Assembly: GCA_036226585.1 (NCBI GenBank) | Contig: CP108997.1 | Span: 3,038,001-3,102,000 of the forward strand | Length of the DNA: 64,000 nucleotides | Direction of reading: 5' to 3' | DNA from: Streptomyces sp. NBC_00708 | GTDB lineage: Bacteria > Actinomycetota > Actinomycetes > Streptomycetales > Streptomycetaceae | In this document: piece by piece, positions 8,793 through 19,464 of the stretch | How the letters are laid out: each line of letters begins with the position of its first letter | Position numbering within the stretch: the first letter of the stretch is position 1 | Made by a program: the position numbers and the translations under genes | The notes under the pieces: generated by a model | What the model was told of the DNA's origin: nothing | Databases searched by the model: none | The model's input: only the letters and a program-made list of their open reading frames with translations

Positions 8793-9497
8793 ATGGCCGA
8801 GACCCATGTGCTGTTCGTCGAGGACGACGACGTCATCCGCGAGGCCACCCAGCTGGCGCTGGAGCGGGACGGCTTCGCGGTCACCGCGGTGCCCGACGGG
8901 CTGACCGGCCTGGAGGCGTTCCGGGCGAAGCAGCCCGACATCGCGCTGCTCGACGTGATGGTCCCCGGTCTGGACGGGGTCAGCCTCTGCCGGCGCATCC
9001 GGGACGAGTCCACGGTCCCCGTGATCATGCTGTCGGCGCGCGCCGACTCGATCGACGTGGTCCTCGGGCTGGAGGCAGGCGCCGACGACTACGTCACCAA
9101 GCCCTTCGACGGGGCGGTCCTGGTCGCCCGGATCAGGGCCGTGCTGCGCCGCTTCGGCCATGCGTCGGGCGGCCGGGCCGGCGGCGGGCAGCCGGAGCCC
9201 GCGGCCGAGGGCGGGGTGCTGGTCTTCGGGGACCTGGAGGTCGACACCGAGGGCATGGAGGTCCGCAGGGGCGGCGCGCAGGTGGGACTGACCCCGACCG
9301 AGATGCGGCTGCTGCTGGAGTTCTCGTCGGCGCCCGGCACCGTGCTCTCCCGCGACAAGCTCCTGGAGCGGGTCTGGGACTACGGCTGGGGCGGCGACAC
9401 CCGGGTCGTGGACGTCCATGTGCAGCGGCTGCGGACGAAGATCGGCCAGGACCGCATCGAGACGGTCCGCGGCTTCGGCTACAAGCTCCGCGGATGA
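8793..9497 (+). CDS. cseB: Response regulator CseB (OmpR family)
   Basis: The 234-residue protein has an N-terminal receiver domain (acidic pocket EDDD near residues 10-13, phospho-acceptor Asp in ALLDVMVPG around 53, Lys in YVTKPFDG). An OmpR/PhoB winged-helix domain follows (VGLTPTEMRLLLEF through VHVQRLRTKIG). A Gly/Pro/Ala-rich linker of about 30 residues joins them. CseB activates the sigE operon when the sensor CseC detects envelope damage from lysozyme or wall-active antibiotics. It starts 10 bp after cseA with GAGAG as ribosome binding site, and its stop overlaps the cseC start in an ATGA arrangement, so the pair is translationally coupled. Confidence 0.95.
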   Translation: MAETHVLFVEDDDVIREATQLALERDGFAVTAVPDGLTGLEAFRAKQPDIALLDVMVPGLDGVSLCRRIRDESTVPVIMLSARADSIDVVLGLEAGADDYVTKPFDGAVLVARIRAVLRRFGHASGGRAGGGQPEPAAEGGVLVFGDLEVDTEGMEVRRGGAQVGLTPTEMRLLLEFSSAPGTVLSRDKLLERVWDYGWGGDTRVVDVHVQRLRTKIGQDRIETVRGFGYKLRG

Positions 9498-10846
9498 GGC
9501 GGCCCGCGCTGCGGACGGGCGTCCGCTGGAAGATCAGCATCGCGATCGCGGCGGTCGGCGCGCTGATCGCGATCGCGCTGAGCCTCGTCGTGCACAACGC
9601 GGCCCGCGTCTCGATGCTGGAGAACGCCCGCGAGGTCCAGCTGGAACGGCTGACGTACGCGCAGCTGCTCTACGAGGCGAAGAAGACGAAGAAGGCCGAT
9701 CCCCGGTTCGGGGCGAAGCTCAACGACCCCTCGATGCCGCAGAGCCTGCGCCAGGAGACCCGGCGCAACCGCCGCGCCACCCATGTCGAGGACTCCGGCG
9801 GGGTGCCCGACGTCTGGGCGGCCGTGCCGGTGGGCAACGGGAACGTGCTGTCGCTGCACACTCGCTTCGCGGACCGCTCGACCACGATCATGGGCGACCT
9901 GGACCGGGCACTGATCATCGGTTCGGTCTCGGTGGTCCTCGGCGGCTCCGCGCTGGGTGTGCTGATCGGCGGCCAGCTCTCGCGCCGGCTGCGCAAGGCG
10001 GCGACGGCGGCGGGGAAGGTCGCCCAGGGCAACACGGACGTCCGGGTCAGGGACGCGGTCGGCGGTGTCGTACGGGACGAGACCGATGAGCTGGCCGGTG
10101 CGGTGGACGCGCTGACCGACGCGCTGAACGAGCGGATCGAGGCGGAGCGGCGGGTCACCGCGGACATCGCGCACGAGCTGCGCACCCCCGTGACCGGGCT
10201 GCTCACGGCGGCCGAGCTGCTGCCGCCGGGCCGCCCCACGGAGCTGGTGCGCGACCGGGCCCAGGCGATGCGCACGCTGGTCGAGGACGTGCTGGAGGTG
10301 GCCCGGCTGGACAGCGCGTCGGAGCGGGCCGAGCTCCAGGAGATCGCGCTCGGCGAGTTCGTCAGCCGCCGGGTGGCGCTGCTTGACCCGGAGGTACGGG
10401 TGCAGGTGGTCCACGAGTCCTGGGTGAGCACCGATCCGCGCCGCCTCGAACGCATCCTGGGCAACCTGCTGGGCAACGCGGCCAAGCACGGGTCGACCCC
10501 GGTGGAGGTCACGGTGGAGGGGCGGGTGGTCCGGGTCCGCGACCACGGGTCCGGGTTCCCGGCGGCGCTGCTGAAGGAGGGGCCGAGCCGGTTCCGTACC
10601 GGGTCGACGGACCGGGCGGGGCACGGGCACGGTCTCGGGCTGACCATCGCGGCCGGGCAGGCGCGGGTGCTGGGGGCCCGGCTGACCTTCCGCAACGCGG
10701 CGCCCGAGGGCGCGGCGGAGGGCAGCGGCGGGGCGGTCGCGGTGCTGTGGCTGCCCGAGCACGCGCCGACGGACACGGGCAGCTATCCGATGCTCCAGTT
10801 CGCGGAGCAGCGGAGCCCGGAGCGGGGTGCCGAGAAGAGGGTGTGA
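9494..10846 (+). CDS. cseC: Sensor histidine kinase CseC
   Basis: The 450-residue transmembrane kinase has a first membrane segment at about 13-35 (ISIAIAAVGALIAIALSLVV), an extracytoplasmic sensor loop of about 95 residues and a second segment (LIIGSVSVVLGGSALGVLIGG). A HAMP linker, a HisKA dimerisation helix with phospho-acceptor His in DIAHELRTPVTG, and an HATPase_c domain (N box LGNLLGNAAKHG, G1 VRDHGSGFP, G2-like GHGHGLGL) follow. It phosphorylates CseB in response to envelope stress. The start overlaps cseB by 4 bp. A perfect 17-bp hairpin terminator begins 5 bp after its stop and ends the operon. Confidence 0.95.
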   Translation: MRRPALRTGVRWKISIAIAAVGALIAIALSLVVHNAARVSMLENAREVQLERLTYAQLLYEAKKTKKADPRFGAKLNDPSMPQSLRQETRRNRRATHVEDSGGVPDVWAAVPVGNGNVLSLHTRFADRSTTIMGDLDRALIIGSVSVVLGGSALGVLIGGQLSRRLRKAATAAGKVAQGNTDVRVRDAVGGVVRDETDELAGAVDALTDALNERIEAERRVTADIAHELRTPVTGLLTAAELLPPGRPTELVRDRAQAMRTLVEDVLEVARLDSASERAELQEIALGEFVSRRVALLDPEVRVQVVHESWVSTDPRRLERILGNLLGNAAKHGSTPVEVTVEGRVVRVRDHGSGFPAALLKEGPSRFRTGSTDRAGHGHGLGLTIAAGQARVLGARLTFRNAAPEGAAEGSGGAVAVLWLPEHAPTDTGSYPMLQFAEQRSPERGAEKRV

Positions 10847-10850
10847 CAGG

Positions 10851-10888
10851 GCGAGGGCCCCGGGACGGTGTCGTCCCGGGGCCCTCGC
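10851..10888. terminator. Bidirectional terminator between cseC and the MFS gene
   Basis: Perfect 17-bp inverted repeat, GCGAGGGCCCCGGGACG at 10851-10867 and its complement at 10872-10888, with a GTGT loop. It sits between convergent genes and should terminate both; neither side has a long T run, normal for this G+C. Confidence 0.85.
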
Positions 10889-10904
10889 GTACCTCCGTGA
10901 CCGG

Positions 10905-12488
10905 TCAGATCTCCGCGACCGCCGGGGCGGCCTCGCCCTCCGGTCCGGCGCCCCGCAGCGGGACCTCCTTGACGAACAGGGAGGCGACGACCGCGACCAG
11001 GCCGACGGACGCGCCGACCAGGAAGGCGATGTGCGTACCGGAGGACACCGCGTACTCGTACGCCTCACGCACCGGCACCGGCAGCTTGGCCAGGCTCGCC
11101 GCGTCCAGCTGGGCGGAGTGCGAGGTGGCCGCGCCGCCGCCGCGGGCCGCCATCTCGTCCTGGACCTTGCCGGTGAACAGCGCGCCCATGATGGCGACGC
11201 CGAAGGAGCTGCCGAGCGTACGGAAGAGGGTGGTGGACGAGGAGGCGACGCCCATGTCCTTCAGCTCGACGCTGTTCTGCGCGACGAGCATCGTGATCTG
11301 CATCAGGAAGCCCATGCCGGCGCCGAGCACCGCCATGTACAGCCCCGAGGTGAAGCGGGTGGTGCCGGTGTCCATCTGCGCGAGCAGGAAGAGGCCGACG
11401 ACCATCAGGATCGAACCCACGATAGGGAAGATCTTGTACTTGCCGGTGCTGGTGGTGACGCGGCCCGCGACGAGCGAGACGACCATCATGGACAGCAGCA
11501 TCGGCAGGAGCAGCAGCCCGGAGTTGGTCGCGGAGGCGCCCTGGACGGACTGCTGGTACAGCGGCAGGAAGAGCACCGCGCCGAACATCACGAATCCGGC
11601 CATGAAGCCGACCACGGACATGAGCGTGAAGTTCAGGTTGCGGAAGATGTGGAGCGGGATGATCGGCTCGGCGGCCTTCGTCTCGACGAAGAGGAAGCCG
11701 GCCAGCGCGGCGACGCCGATCGCGATGAGCTCCATGATGACCGCGGAGTTCCAGTCGTACTCGGAACCGCCCCAGGTGGTGACCAGCACGATCGCGGTGA
11801 TGCCGATGGTGAGCAGCGCGGCGCCGAGGTAGTCGACGTTGCGCTTGGTCCGCTCGCGCTTGGGCAGGTGCAGGACCGTGGTGATCATGATCAGGGCGAC
11901 GGCGCCCAGCGGCAGGTTGATGTAGAAGCTCCAGCGCCAGCCGAGGTGGTCGGTGATGGTGCCGCCGACCAGCGGTCCGCCGATCATGGCGATGGCCATC
12001 ACGCCGGCCATCATGCCCTGGTACTTGCCGCGCTCGCGGGGCGGCACGAGGTCGCCGATGATCGCCATGACGCCGACCATCAGGCCGCCGGCGCCGAGGC
12101 CCTGGACGGCCCGGAAGCCGATGAGCTGGCCCATGTCCTGGGCCATGCCGCTGAGGACCGAGCCGATCAGGAAGATCACGATGGACGTGAGGAAGATGCC
12201 CTTGCGTCCGTACATGTCGCCGAGCTTGCCCCAGATGGGGGTGGAGGCGGCGGTGGCCAGGGTGTAGGCGGTGACGACCCACGAGAGGTGTTCGAGGCCG
12301 CCGAGGTCACCGACGATGGTCGGCATCGCGGTGCCGACGATCAGGTTGTCGAGCATCGCCAGCAGCATGGCGATCATCAGGGCGAGGACCACCACCCGGA
12401 CGCTGCGCTGCTGCGGAGCCGATGGTTCCGCCTTCGTGGCCGGTGGGCCGCCCGCCTTCCCGTCGGCCGTCTTGATCAGGTCCGCCAT
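10905..12488 (-). CDS. MFS multidrug efflux transporter, DHA2 family (14 segments)
   Basis: This 527-residue integral membrane protein should export hydrophobic drugs by proton antiport. It has about 14 hydrophobic segments, the DHA2 entry LLAMLDNLIVGTAMPTI (motif D1), the motif A loop GKLGDMYGRKGIF, motif C-like GGPLVGGTITDHLGWRWSFYINLP, and a hydrophilic loop before the last segment (KVQDEMAARGGG). The ATG at 12488 is chosen because GGGGAG/GGGGAAG precede it; a GTG 30 bp upstream is also in frame. It is divergent from a TetR gene, and the shared intergenic space has two mirrored operator-like sequences, so it is probably repressed by that TetR and induced by its ligand. The drug is unknown. 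Confidence 0.92.
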   Translation of the reverse strand: MADLIKTADGKAGGPPATKAEPSAPQQRSVRVVVLALMIAMLLAMLDNLIVGTAMPTIVGDLGGLEHLSWVVTAYTLATAASTPIWGKLGDMYGRKGIFLTSIVIFLIGSVLSGMAQDMGQLIGFRAVQGLGAGGLMVGVMAIIGDLVPPRERGKYQGMMAGVMAIAMIGGPLVGGTITDHLGWRWSFYINLPLGAVALIMITTVLHLPKRERTKRNVDYLGAALLTIGITAIVLVTTWGGSEYDWNSAVIMELIAIGVAALAGFLFVETKAAEPIIPLHIFRNLNFTLMSVVGFMAGFVMFGAVLFLPLYQQSVQGASATNSGLLLLPMLLSMMVVSLVAGRVTTSTGKYKIFPIVGSILMVVGLFLLAQMDTGTTRFTSGLYMAVLGAGMGFLMQITMLVAQNSVELKDMGVASSSTTLFRTLGSSFGVAIMGALFTGKVQDEMAARGGGAATSHSAQLDAASLAKLPVPVREAYEYAVSSGTHIAFLVGASVGLVAVVASLFVKEVPLRGAGPEGEAAPAVAEI

Positions 12489-12524
12489 CTTCCCCAACTC
12501 CCCAGTCACCCTGCTCACCGGGCC

Positions 12525-12595
12525 CTTACTTGCCGCCCGGCTAGTTGATTACACTGGAGGAAGGTAGCCCCGTAACTAGCCGGGCGTCAAGTAAG
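12525..12595. promoter_or_regulatory. Twin operator region between the MFS and tetR genes
   Basis: Two 22-bp arms, 12525-12546 and 12574-12595, are inverted copies with 21 of 22 positions matching. Each arm is itself a partial palindrome of the form ACTWG...CTAGT, as expected for a TetR dimer site. On the minus strand, TTGACG (12585-12590) and TACCTT (12561-12566), 18 bases apart, look like the MFS promoter. On the plus strand, TTACTT (12526-12531) and TACACT (12550-12555), also 18 apart, look like the tetR promoter. Each operator covers one -35 element, so one repressor could shut both promoters symmetrically. Confidence 0.8.
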
Positions 12596-12613
12596 TTTTC
12601 TTGGGAGAGCAGC

Positions 12614-13198
12614 ATGGGCAGCACGCCGCAGCCGCGCCGGGGCAACACCCGCCAGCGCATCCAGGACGTCGCCCTGGAGCTCTTCGCCGAACAGGGCTAC
12701 GAGAAGACCTCGCTGCGGGAGATCGCCGAGAAGCTGGATGTCACCAAGGCGGCGCTCTACTACCACTTCAAGACGAAGGAAGACATCCTCGTCAGCATCT
12801 TCGAGGACCTGAACCGGCCGGTGGAGGAGCTGATCACCTGGGGCGAGGCGCAGCCGCGCACCCTGGAGACCAAGACGGAGATCCTCCGCCGCTACAGCAA
12901 CGCGATGGCCCACGCGGCCCCGCTCTTCCGCTTCATGCAGGAGAACCAGGCGACGGTACGGGACCTGAGCATCGGCGAGACCATCAAGCACCGGGTCCTG
13001 GGCCTGGTGGACCTGATCAAGGAACCCGATGCCCCGCTCACCGACCAGGTGCGGTGCTTCAGCGCGCTCTTCACCCTGCACGCCGGGATGCTCGCCCTGA
13101 AAGACGTCGACGGCGACCCCGAGGAGAAGCGCAAGGCCGCTCTCGAAGTCGCCGTCGAACTGGTCACCCGGGCCCATGACCCGGAAACCCCCCGGTAG
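12614..13198 (+). CDS. TetR family transcriptional regulator
   Basis: The 194-residue protein has a typical TetR N-terminal helix-turn-helix (TRQRIQDVALELFAEQGYEKTSLREIAEKLDVTKAALYYHFKTKEDIL, about residues 10-60) and an all-helical ligand-binding region. The ATG at 12614 is chosen because GGGAGAG lies about 6 bases upstream and the protein then starts just ahead of the HTH; an upstream in-frame ATG at 12545 falls inside the operator. It is divergent from the DHA2 exporter and most likely represses both genes through the mirrored operators between them. The ligand cannot be read from sequence. Confidence 0.92.
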   Translation: MGSTPQPRRGNTRQRIQDVALELFAEQGYEKTSLREIAEKLDVTKAALYYHFKTKEDILVSIFEDLNRPVEELITWGEAQPRTLETKTEILRRYSNAMAHAAPLFRFMQENQATVRDLSIGETIKHRVLGLVDLIKEPDAPLTDQVRCFSALFTLHAGMLALKDVDGDPEEKRKAALEVAVELVTRAHDPETPR

Positions 13199-13220
13199 CC
13201 GGGGGCGGGGCACAGCCGGA

Positions 13221-13946
13221 TCAGACGTTGATGCCGTGCTTGTGCAGGAAGTTGACCGGGTTGACCGCCGAACCGTAGTTCGGGGTGGTCCGGATCTCGA
13301 AGTGCAGGTGCGGGCCGCTGGAGTTGCCGGTGTTGCCGGACAGGGCGATCTTCTGGCCCTTCTTCACGTGCTGGCCGATGTGCACGTCGATCTTGGACAG
13401 GTGCGCGTACTGCGAGTACGTGCCGTTGCCGTGCGAGATCACGATGGCGTTGCCGTACGCGGGACCGTCGCCGCCGCCGTTCGGGCCGGCCTTCACGATG
13501 GTGCCGGTGTGGGCGGCCTCGACCTTGGTACCGATCGGCACGGCGAAGTCCTGGCCGGAGTGCTTGTGCGCCCAGCGGCTGCCGTCGTTGCCGAAGCTCG
13601 CGCTCAGCTCGTACTTGCTGACCGGGGTCTCCCAGGGAAGCTTCGCGGCGCGCTTGGCGGCGGCCTTCTTCTTCGCTGCGGCCTTCTTCTTCGCGGCGTC
13701 GGCCTTCTTCTTGGCCTCCTCCGCCTTGTGCTTGGCGGCCTTGCCCTGCGCGGCCGCCTGCTGGGCGACCGAGTCGGCGGTGGACGCGGTCACCAGGTGC
13801 GAGGCCTGGGGGGCGTCCGCAGTGCCGGCCGCGAACGCAGCACCCGCACCGAGAACCATCGATGTCCCCAGACCGGCTGCCACCACAGCGCCGCGAACAC
13901 GGGACACGGACGGGCGGCGGGACTGGAACGTAACGCGCTTCGACAT
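13221..13946 (-). CDS. Secreted M23 family (LytM-type) metallopeptidase
   Basis: The 241-residue product is a predicted zinc endopeptidase of peptidoglycan. It has a signal peptide (about residues 1-40, ending AGAAFAAG), a Lys/Ala-rich linker of AAKKK repeats that is probably helical, and a C-terminal M23 domain. The metal ligands and catalytic His are all present: H and D in HKHSGQDFAVP, the His of QYAHLSK, and HLHFEIR. The start ATG at 13946 has GGAGGA about 8 bases upstream; in-frame codons further upstream lack a signal peptide directly behind them. It is convergent with tetR. The mRNA leader can fold into a GC-rich hairpin. It could be an active hydrolase in wall remodelling. Confidence 0.93.
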   Translation of the reverse strand: MSKRVTFQSRRPSVSRVRGAVVAAGLGTSMVLGAGAAFAAGTADAPQASHLVTASTADSVAQQAAAQGKAAKHKAEEAKKKADAAKKKAAAKKKAAAKRAAKLPWETPVSKYELSASFGNDGSRWAHKHSGQDFAVPIGTKVEAAHTGTIVKAGPNGGGDGPAYGNAIVISHGNGTYSQYAHLSKIDVHIGQHVKKGQKIALSGNTGNSSGPHLHFEIRTTPNYGSAVNPVNFLHKHGINV

Positions 13947-14363
13947 ATGCGGAAATCCTCCGGAGATGACTGGACCCGGCGGTGTGCCGGGCTGGCCATA
14001 CCTTGGTAACCCGCACCCCCGCCGGTACTCAAACCCCCCATCTACGATCAAAAGCCGTAGAAAGCACCCCGGGAATTCGCCCGGAGGAGCCCCGCCCGAG
14101 CCCCTCCGGAAGGCCCTCGAAAGTCCTCGCCGGAACAGGTTTAGGCCCAGTTCCCAACCGCCCACACCGGACATACGCCCCCTGTGCGGGCATACGGCAC
14201 CCCACACGCCGAGGGCCCGTCCGCCGCAGGGCCGAAAGGCCCCCGACGGATCGGGCCCGTTGCTCCTAAGGCGGCTAGTAGGCCCCGAATGGCCTGTGCG
14301 CCTTGTCACCGGCGGTGGGACCGAAGGCCGTCCGTTTCGGGACCTTCGGCCCGGTGCCGGCCG
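13947..14363. other. Intergenic region with structured leader of the M23 gene and possible end signal of the lipoprotein gene
   Basis: Two structures are visible. At about 13976-14025, read on the minus strand, CCGGCGG...GGGTGC can pair with GCACACCGCCGG just upstream of the M23 ribosome binding site. At 14213-14258, GGGCCCGTCCG pairs with CGGATCGGGCCC around an inner GGGCC-GAAA-GGCCC stem; it lies 106 bp or more beyond the end of the lipoprotein gene and may terminate it. I checked for c-di-AMP riboswitch consensus elements (GGGGAACC, GGGTGAATC) and did not find them. No gene is supported in this stretch. Confidence 0.5.
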
Positions 14364-15581
14364 CTACCCGACGGGCAGCGCGGTCACCTTCTTGGCGTGC
14401 ACTGCCACCACGTGCTTGCCGCCCGAGGTCAGATACCAGCGGTCGATGTCGCCGGAACCGTCGTTGTACGTCCAGAGCAGCTTGCCGTCGGCCGGGTCGA
14501 AGGCGTGGACGCCGCCGTTCTTGTCGAACTCGGTCGCCCCGTAGAGGACGTCGCCCACCTTGGCGAACTGCCACGGGGCGGCCACGTCCAGGCTTTCCTC
14601 GTTGTGCCAGTGGCGCTTCCCGGTCACCGGATCGACCGCCCACAGGGCGTGCACGGTGTCGGAGACGTAGAGGACACCGTCCAGCACCGCCGGGTCGTTG
14701 AACCAGCTGTACTTCTCCGTCGCGAAGGACCAGCGCTCCGCACCGGTCTCCAGGTCGAAGGCGCGCATCCGCTCGCCGGTCGCGATGATGACGAGGCCCC
14801 CGTGGACCACGAAGCCGCGGTTGCTGGTGCGGCCGATCTTCTTCGTCCAGACCTGGTGGCCGGTCGCGGTGTCGCGGACCGTGAGGTTCTTGCGGAAGTC
14901 CGTGTAGACGAGGCGCTTGCCGGAGACCTGTGCGGTGAGCCCGTTCTCCTCGGTGCCGTGGTCGCGCTGCTCGCGCCAGACGACCTTGCCGGAGCCGGTG
15001 GAGATGGCGGCGATCACGTTGTCCGGGGTCCGGAAGTTCTTGTCCAGGATCCCCGCGACGACGTACACGTGGTCGGCGTCGGCGGCGATGACCCGGGGCT
15101 GGGAGTACTCCTTGTCGCCCAGCCGGCTGCGCCAGGTGTCCCGGCCGGTCTTCGGGTCGAGCCCGATGATGTTGCCGTCGTACTTGGCGCTGGCCAGATA
15201 GAGGGTGCCGTCGCCGATCAGCATGCTCGCGCCCGGGGTGGTGACCTCGGCACGGGACCAGATCTCCTTGCCGGTGGTCAGGTCACGGGCGACCAGGGGG
15301 TCACCGGAGACGAGCACCACGTCGTCGACCACGGCGACGGCGGATATCCAGGCCAGGCCGTCGAACGTCGTGGTGTGCTGCCAGGCGGGCTTCGGCTTCC
15401 CGCCCGGTGCGGGGGCCGCGCCCCCCGGCTTCTCCGAGCCCGCCCCGCCGCTCTCGGCCGGCTCCTCCACCGGCCCGCAGGCCGCGGCCCCGGCGCCCAG
15501 CAGGGCCAGCCCCGCTCCGGCCCCGGCCAGCCTGATCATCCGCCTGCGCGACACATCGCCTCTGCCCATGGCGTGCCCCAT
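14364..15581 (-). CDS. PQQ-like beta-propeller lipoprotein
   Basis: The 405-residue protein starts with a twin-arginine-like signal (SRRRMIRLAGAGAGLALL) ending in a lipobox (GAAACGP), so it is probably a lipoprotein on the outer face of the membrane. After a Gly/Pro linker it has about seven repeats of the PQQ/WD-like type (DPKTGRDTWR, DTATGHQVWTKK, DLETGAERWSF, DPVTGKRHWH, DPADGKLLWTY), characteristic of a beta-propeller as in BamB-like proteins. No quinone-dehydrogenase catalytic residues are evident, so a scaffold or binding role is likely. A second in-frame ATG 12 bp downstream could also be the start. It lies alone between the M23 gene and clpC. Confidence 0.85.
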   Translation of the reverse strand: MGHAMGRGDVSRRRMIRLAGAGAGLALLGAGAAACGPVEEPAESGGAGSEKPGGAAPAPGGKPKPAWQHTTTFDGLAWISAVAVVDDVVLVSGDPLVARDLTTGKEIWSRAEVTTPGASMLIGDGTLYLASAKYDGNIIGLDPKTGRDTWRSRLGDKEYSQPRVIAADADHVYVVAGILDKNFRTPDNVIAAISTGSGKVVWREQRDHGTEENGLTAQVSGKRLVYTDFRKNLTVRDTATGHQVWTKKIGRTSNRGFVVHGGLVIIATGERMRAFDLETGAERWSFATEKYSWFNDPAVLDGVLYVSDTVHALWAVDPVTGKRHWHNEESLDVAAPWQFAKVGDVLYGATEFDKNGGVHAFDPADGKLLWTYNDGSGDIDRWYLTSGGKHVVAVHAKKVTALPVG

Positions 15582-15882
15582 CCCCCTCGCCGTCCATCTT
15601 TCCGGGTCCTTCGTTTGCGAACGAAAAACCTTCCCCGGGCAGGGCGCCCGAGGCCGGGCCAGACTAACCAGCGATTTTTTGCCAACGCGCGTAGCGAACG
15701 CGACCGGGACGTTCCTGTGACGCGGCTGTCACCGTGCCGATCGCGCGCAAGGAGCGGTGCGCACGCGACGCGGGGGCAGCGCCGAATGCCGGAAAGGGGC
15801 GGCCCCGGACCGGTCGAAACCGTTCCGGGGCCGCCCCTTCGGACGCTCGGGCGCTACTGCCGGGAAGGGCAGCAGCCGCCTG
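15582..15882. other. Intergenic region between clpC and the lipoprotein gene
   Basis: It holds the clpC terminator (15794-15839) and, closer to 15600-15700, an A/T-richer stretch (GCGATTTTTTGCCAACG) that probably contains the promoter of the lipoprotein gene read leftward. I could not assign -35 and -10 boxes with confidence. No gene is supported. Confidence 0.4.
15794..15839. terminator. Hairpin terminator after clpC
   Basis: Perfect 16-bp inverted repeat, AAGGGGCGGCCCCGGA at 15794-15809 and its complement at 15824-15839, with a 14-base loop. Read on the minus strand it ends CCCCTTTCC, 44 bp after the clpC stop. Confidence 0.85.
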
Positions 15883-18411
<2,529 letters not shown>

Positions 18412-18852
18412 CGTTAATCGCTCCTCAGAGCGGTCAGGCAGTAAGGGGTCGGTCCCCTCCCTGTCCTTCCGCAGCTTAGTCCCGCAAGCGGGGACCGCTC
18501 ATTTCAACTGCCGACACCCGGCCTTGCTTCCTGGCGGTTCCTCCGCCCCGAACGCCGACAACTCCTCCAACCCGATGGTGCGAGACGATGTTCCCGCAGG
18601 CCAGGCCAATACCCCACTCGCCAGTACGCCGATGGCGAACGTGAGACAGGCATGGCGTGCGTGTCGCCCCTCCCCACTAGGGATGTCTTACCCGCAATTA
18701 CAGACAGTCCATGCGGCGTACGCGGGTTCCCTCCGCTACGGGCGAACATCTTCGTACTCCTGAATGCGCCCGTACGCCCCCAACCCGGACACCCTATGCG
18801 TTCGCACGTAAGCACTGCGTAACTCCGGGGGCGGATCGGGGGTTGTTGCGAC
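18412..18852. other. Long intergenic region upstream of clpC
   Basis: This 441-bp gap separates clpC (leftward) from a small rightward gene. It holds a ClgR-type site (18623-18640), which implies a clpC promoter between about 18500 and 18620 and a long leader. The rest shows no gene and no repeated element that I could support. An A/T-richer patch near 18680-18705 (ATGTCTTACCCGCAATTACAG) may belong to the rightward promoter. Confidence 0.5.
18623..18640. promoter_or_regulatory. ClgR-type operator upstream of clpC
   Basis: AGTACGCCGATGGCGAAC fits, at every position, the ClgR consensus that I recall from corynebacteria (WNNWCGCYNANRGCGWWS) and the CGC-N5-GCG core used in Streptomyces. ClgR activates clpC and clpP genes, which is consistent with the position upstream of clpC. 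This is a consensus match by eye, without a genome-wide background test. Confidence 0.65.
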
Positions 18853-19464
18853 ATGGCCCCCACTGTCCCGCCGCCCCGCGTCCCGCCGTCCGTCGAGCGG
18901 GGCGGTGATGCCCCGGGCGGGCCCTGGGGCGGGTGGTACGAGCGGGAGCTCGGCTGGGCCACGGCGGGCGGTTCGCCGGTGCGGCTGCTGACCGGGCTGC
19001 GGTTCGACGCGCTCGTCGTCCCCGCCGCCGCCGGACACGCCGCGCTGCGGCGGGTGGGCCGTACGGGGCCGGTGGCGCTCATGGGGCTGCGGATGAGCCT
19101 GCTGGTGGCGCCGGGGAGCGCGGAGGAGCTGCCGGGGCTGCTCGACTGGCTGGAGTGGGGCGGGGTCGCGCTCACGCTGACCGGTCTGGGCGCGGGGGGC
19201 AGGATCACCGCACCGCCGCCGCCGGGCCGGCCGGTGGAGCCGGGGGCCGCCACCTGGCTGCGGCCCCCCGGGCCGTCACGGGAACAGGACGAAGCGCCGG
19301 TTCTCCCGGCCTTCTCCGGCTTCGGGAGCAGGGGTGGGGATGCTCCCGACCTCGTCCGGCTCGTGGACGCCGTGGCGACGGAATGCCACCGCGCCCGGCT
19401 GACGCGCGCCCGGGCGGGCGGTTTCCCCGATGAGCCCGCGGGTCAGCCGTTGGCCTTCTCGTAA
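18853..19464 (+). CDS. Conserved hypothetical protein resembling a primase/polymerase-like domain
   Basis: The 203-residue protein has proline-rich ends and a compact centre: LLTGLRFDALVVPAAAGHAALRRVGRTGPVAL, then RMSLLVAPGSAEELPGLLDWLEWGGVALTLTGLGAGGRITAPPPPG. This pattern resembles streptomycete proteins annotated as bifunctional DNA primase/polymerase N-terminal-like, but catalytic acidic residues are not evident, so I treat it as a degenerate relative of unknown role. Its 3' end overlaps the convergent lsr2 gene by 22 bp. The ATG at 18853 is the first plausible start. Confidence 0.65.
   Translation: MAPTVPPPRVPPSVERGGDAPGGPWGGWYERELGWATAGGSPVRLLTGLRFDALVVPAAAGHAALRRVGRTGPVALMGLRMSLLVAPGSAEELPGLLDWLEWGGVALTLTGLGAGGRITAPPPPGRPVEPGAATWLRPPGPSREQDEAPVLPAFSGFGSRGGDAPDLVRLVDAVATECHRARLTRARAGGFPDEPAGQPLAFS

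Noticed and set aside
13947..14140. Possible c-di-AMP (ydaO-type) riboswitch in front of the M23 gene, with disA in the same window
   Set aside because: Conserved elements such as the GGGGAACC and GGGTGAATC segments are absent in the leader read on the minus strand.
14321..14349. CCGAAGG...CCTTCGG pair just past the lipoprotein gene
   Set aside because: Only 7 bp pair, so a terminator call is too weak; a stronger structure is at 14213-14258.
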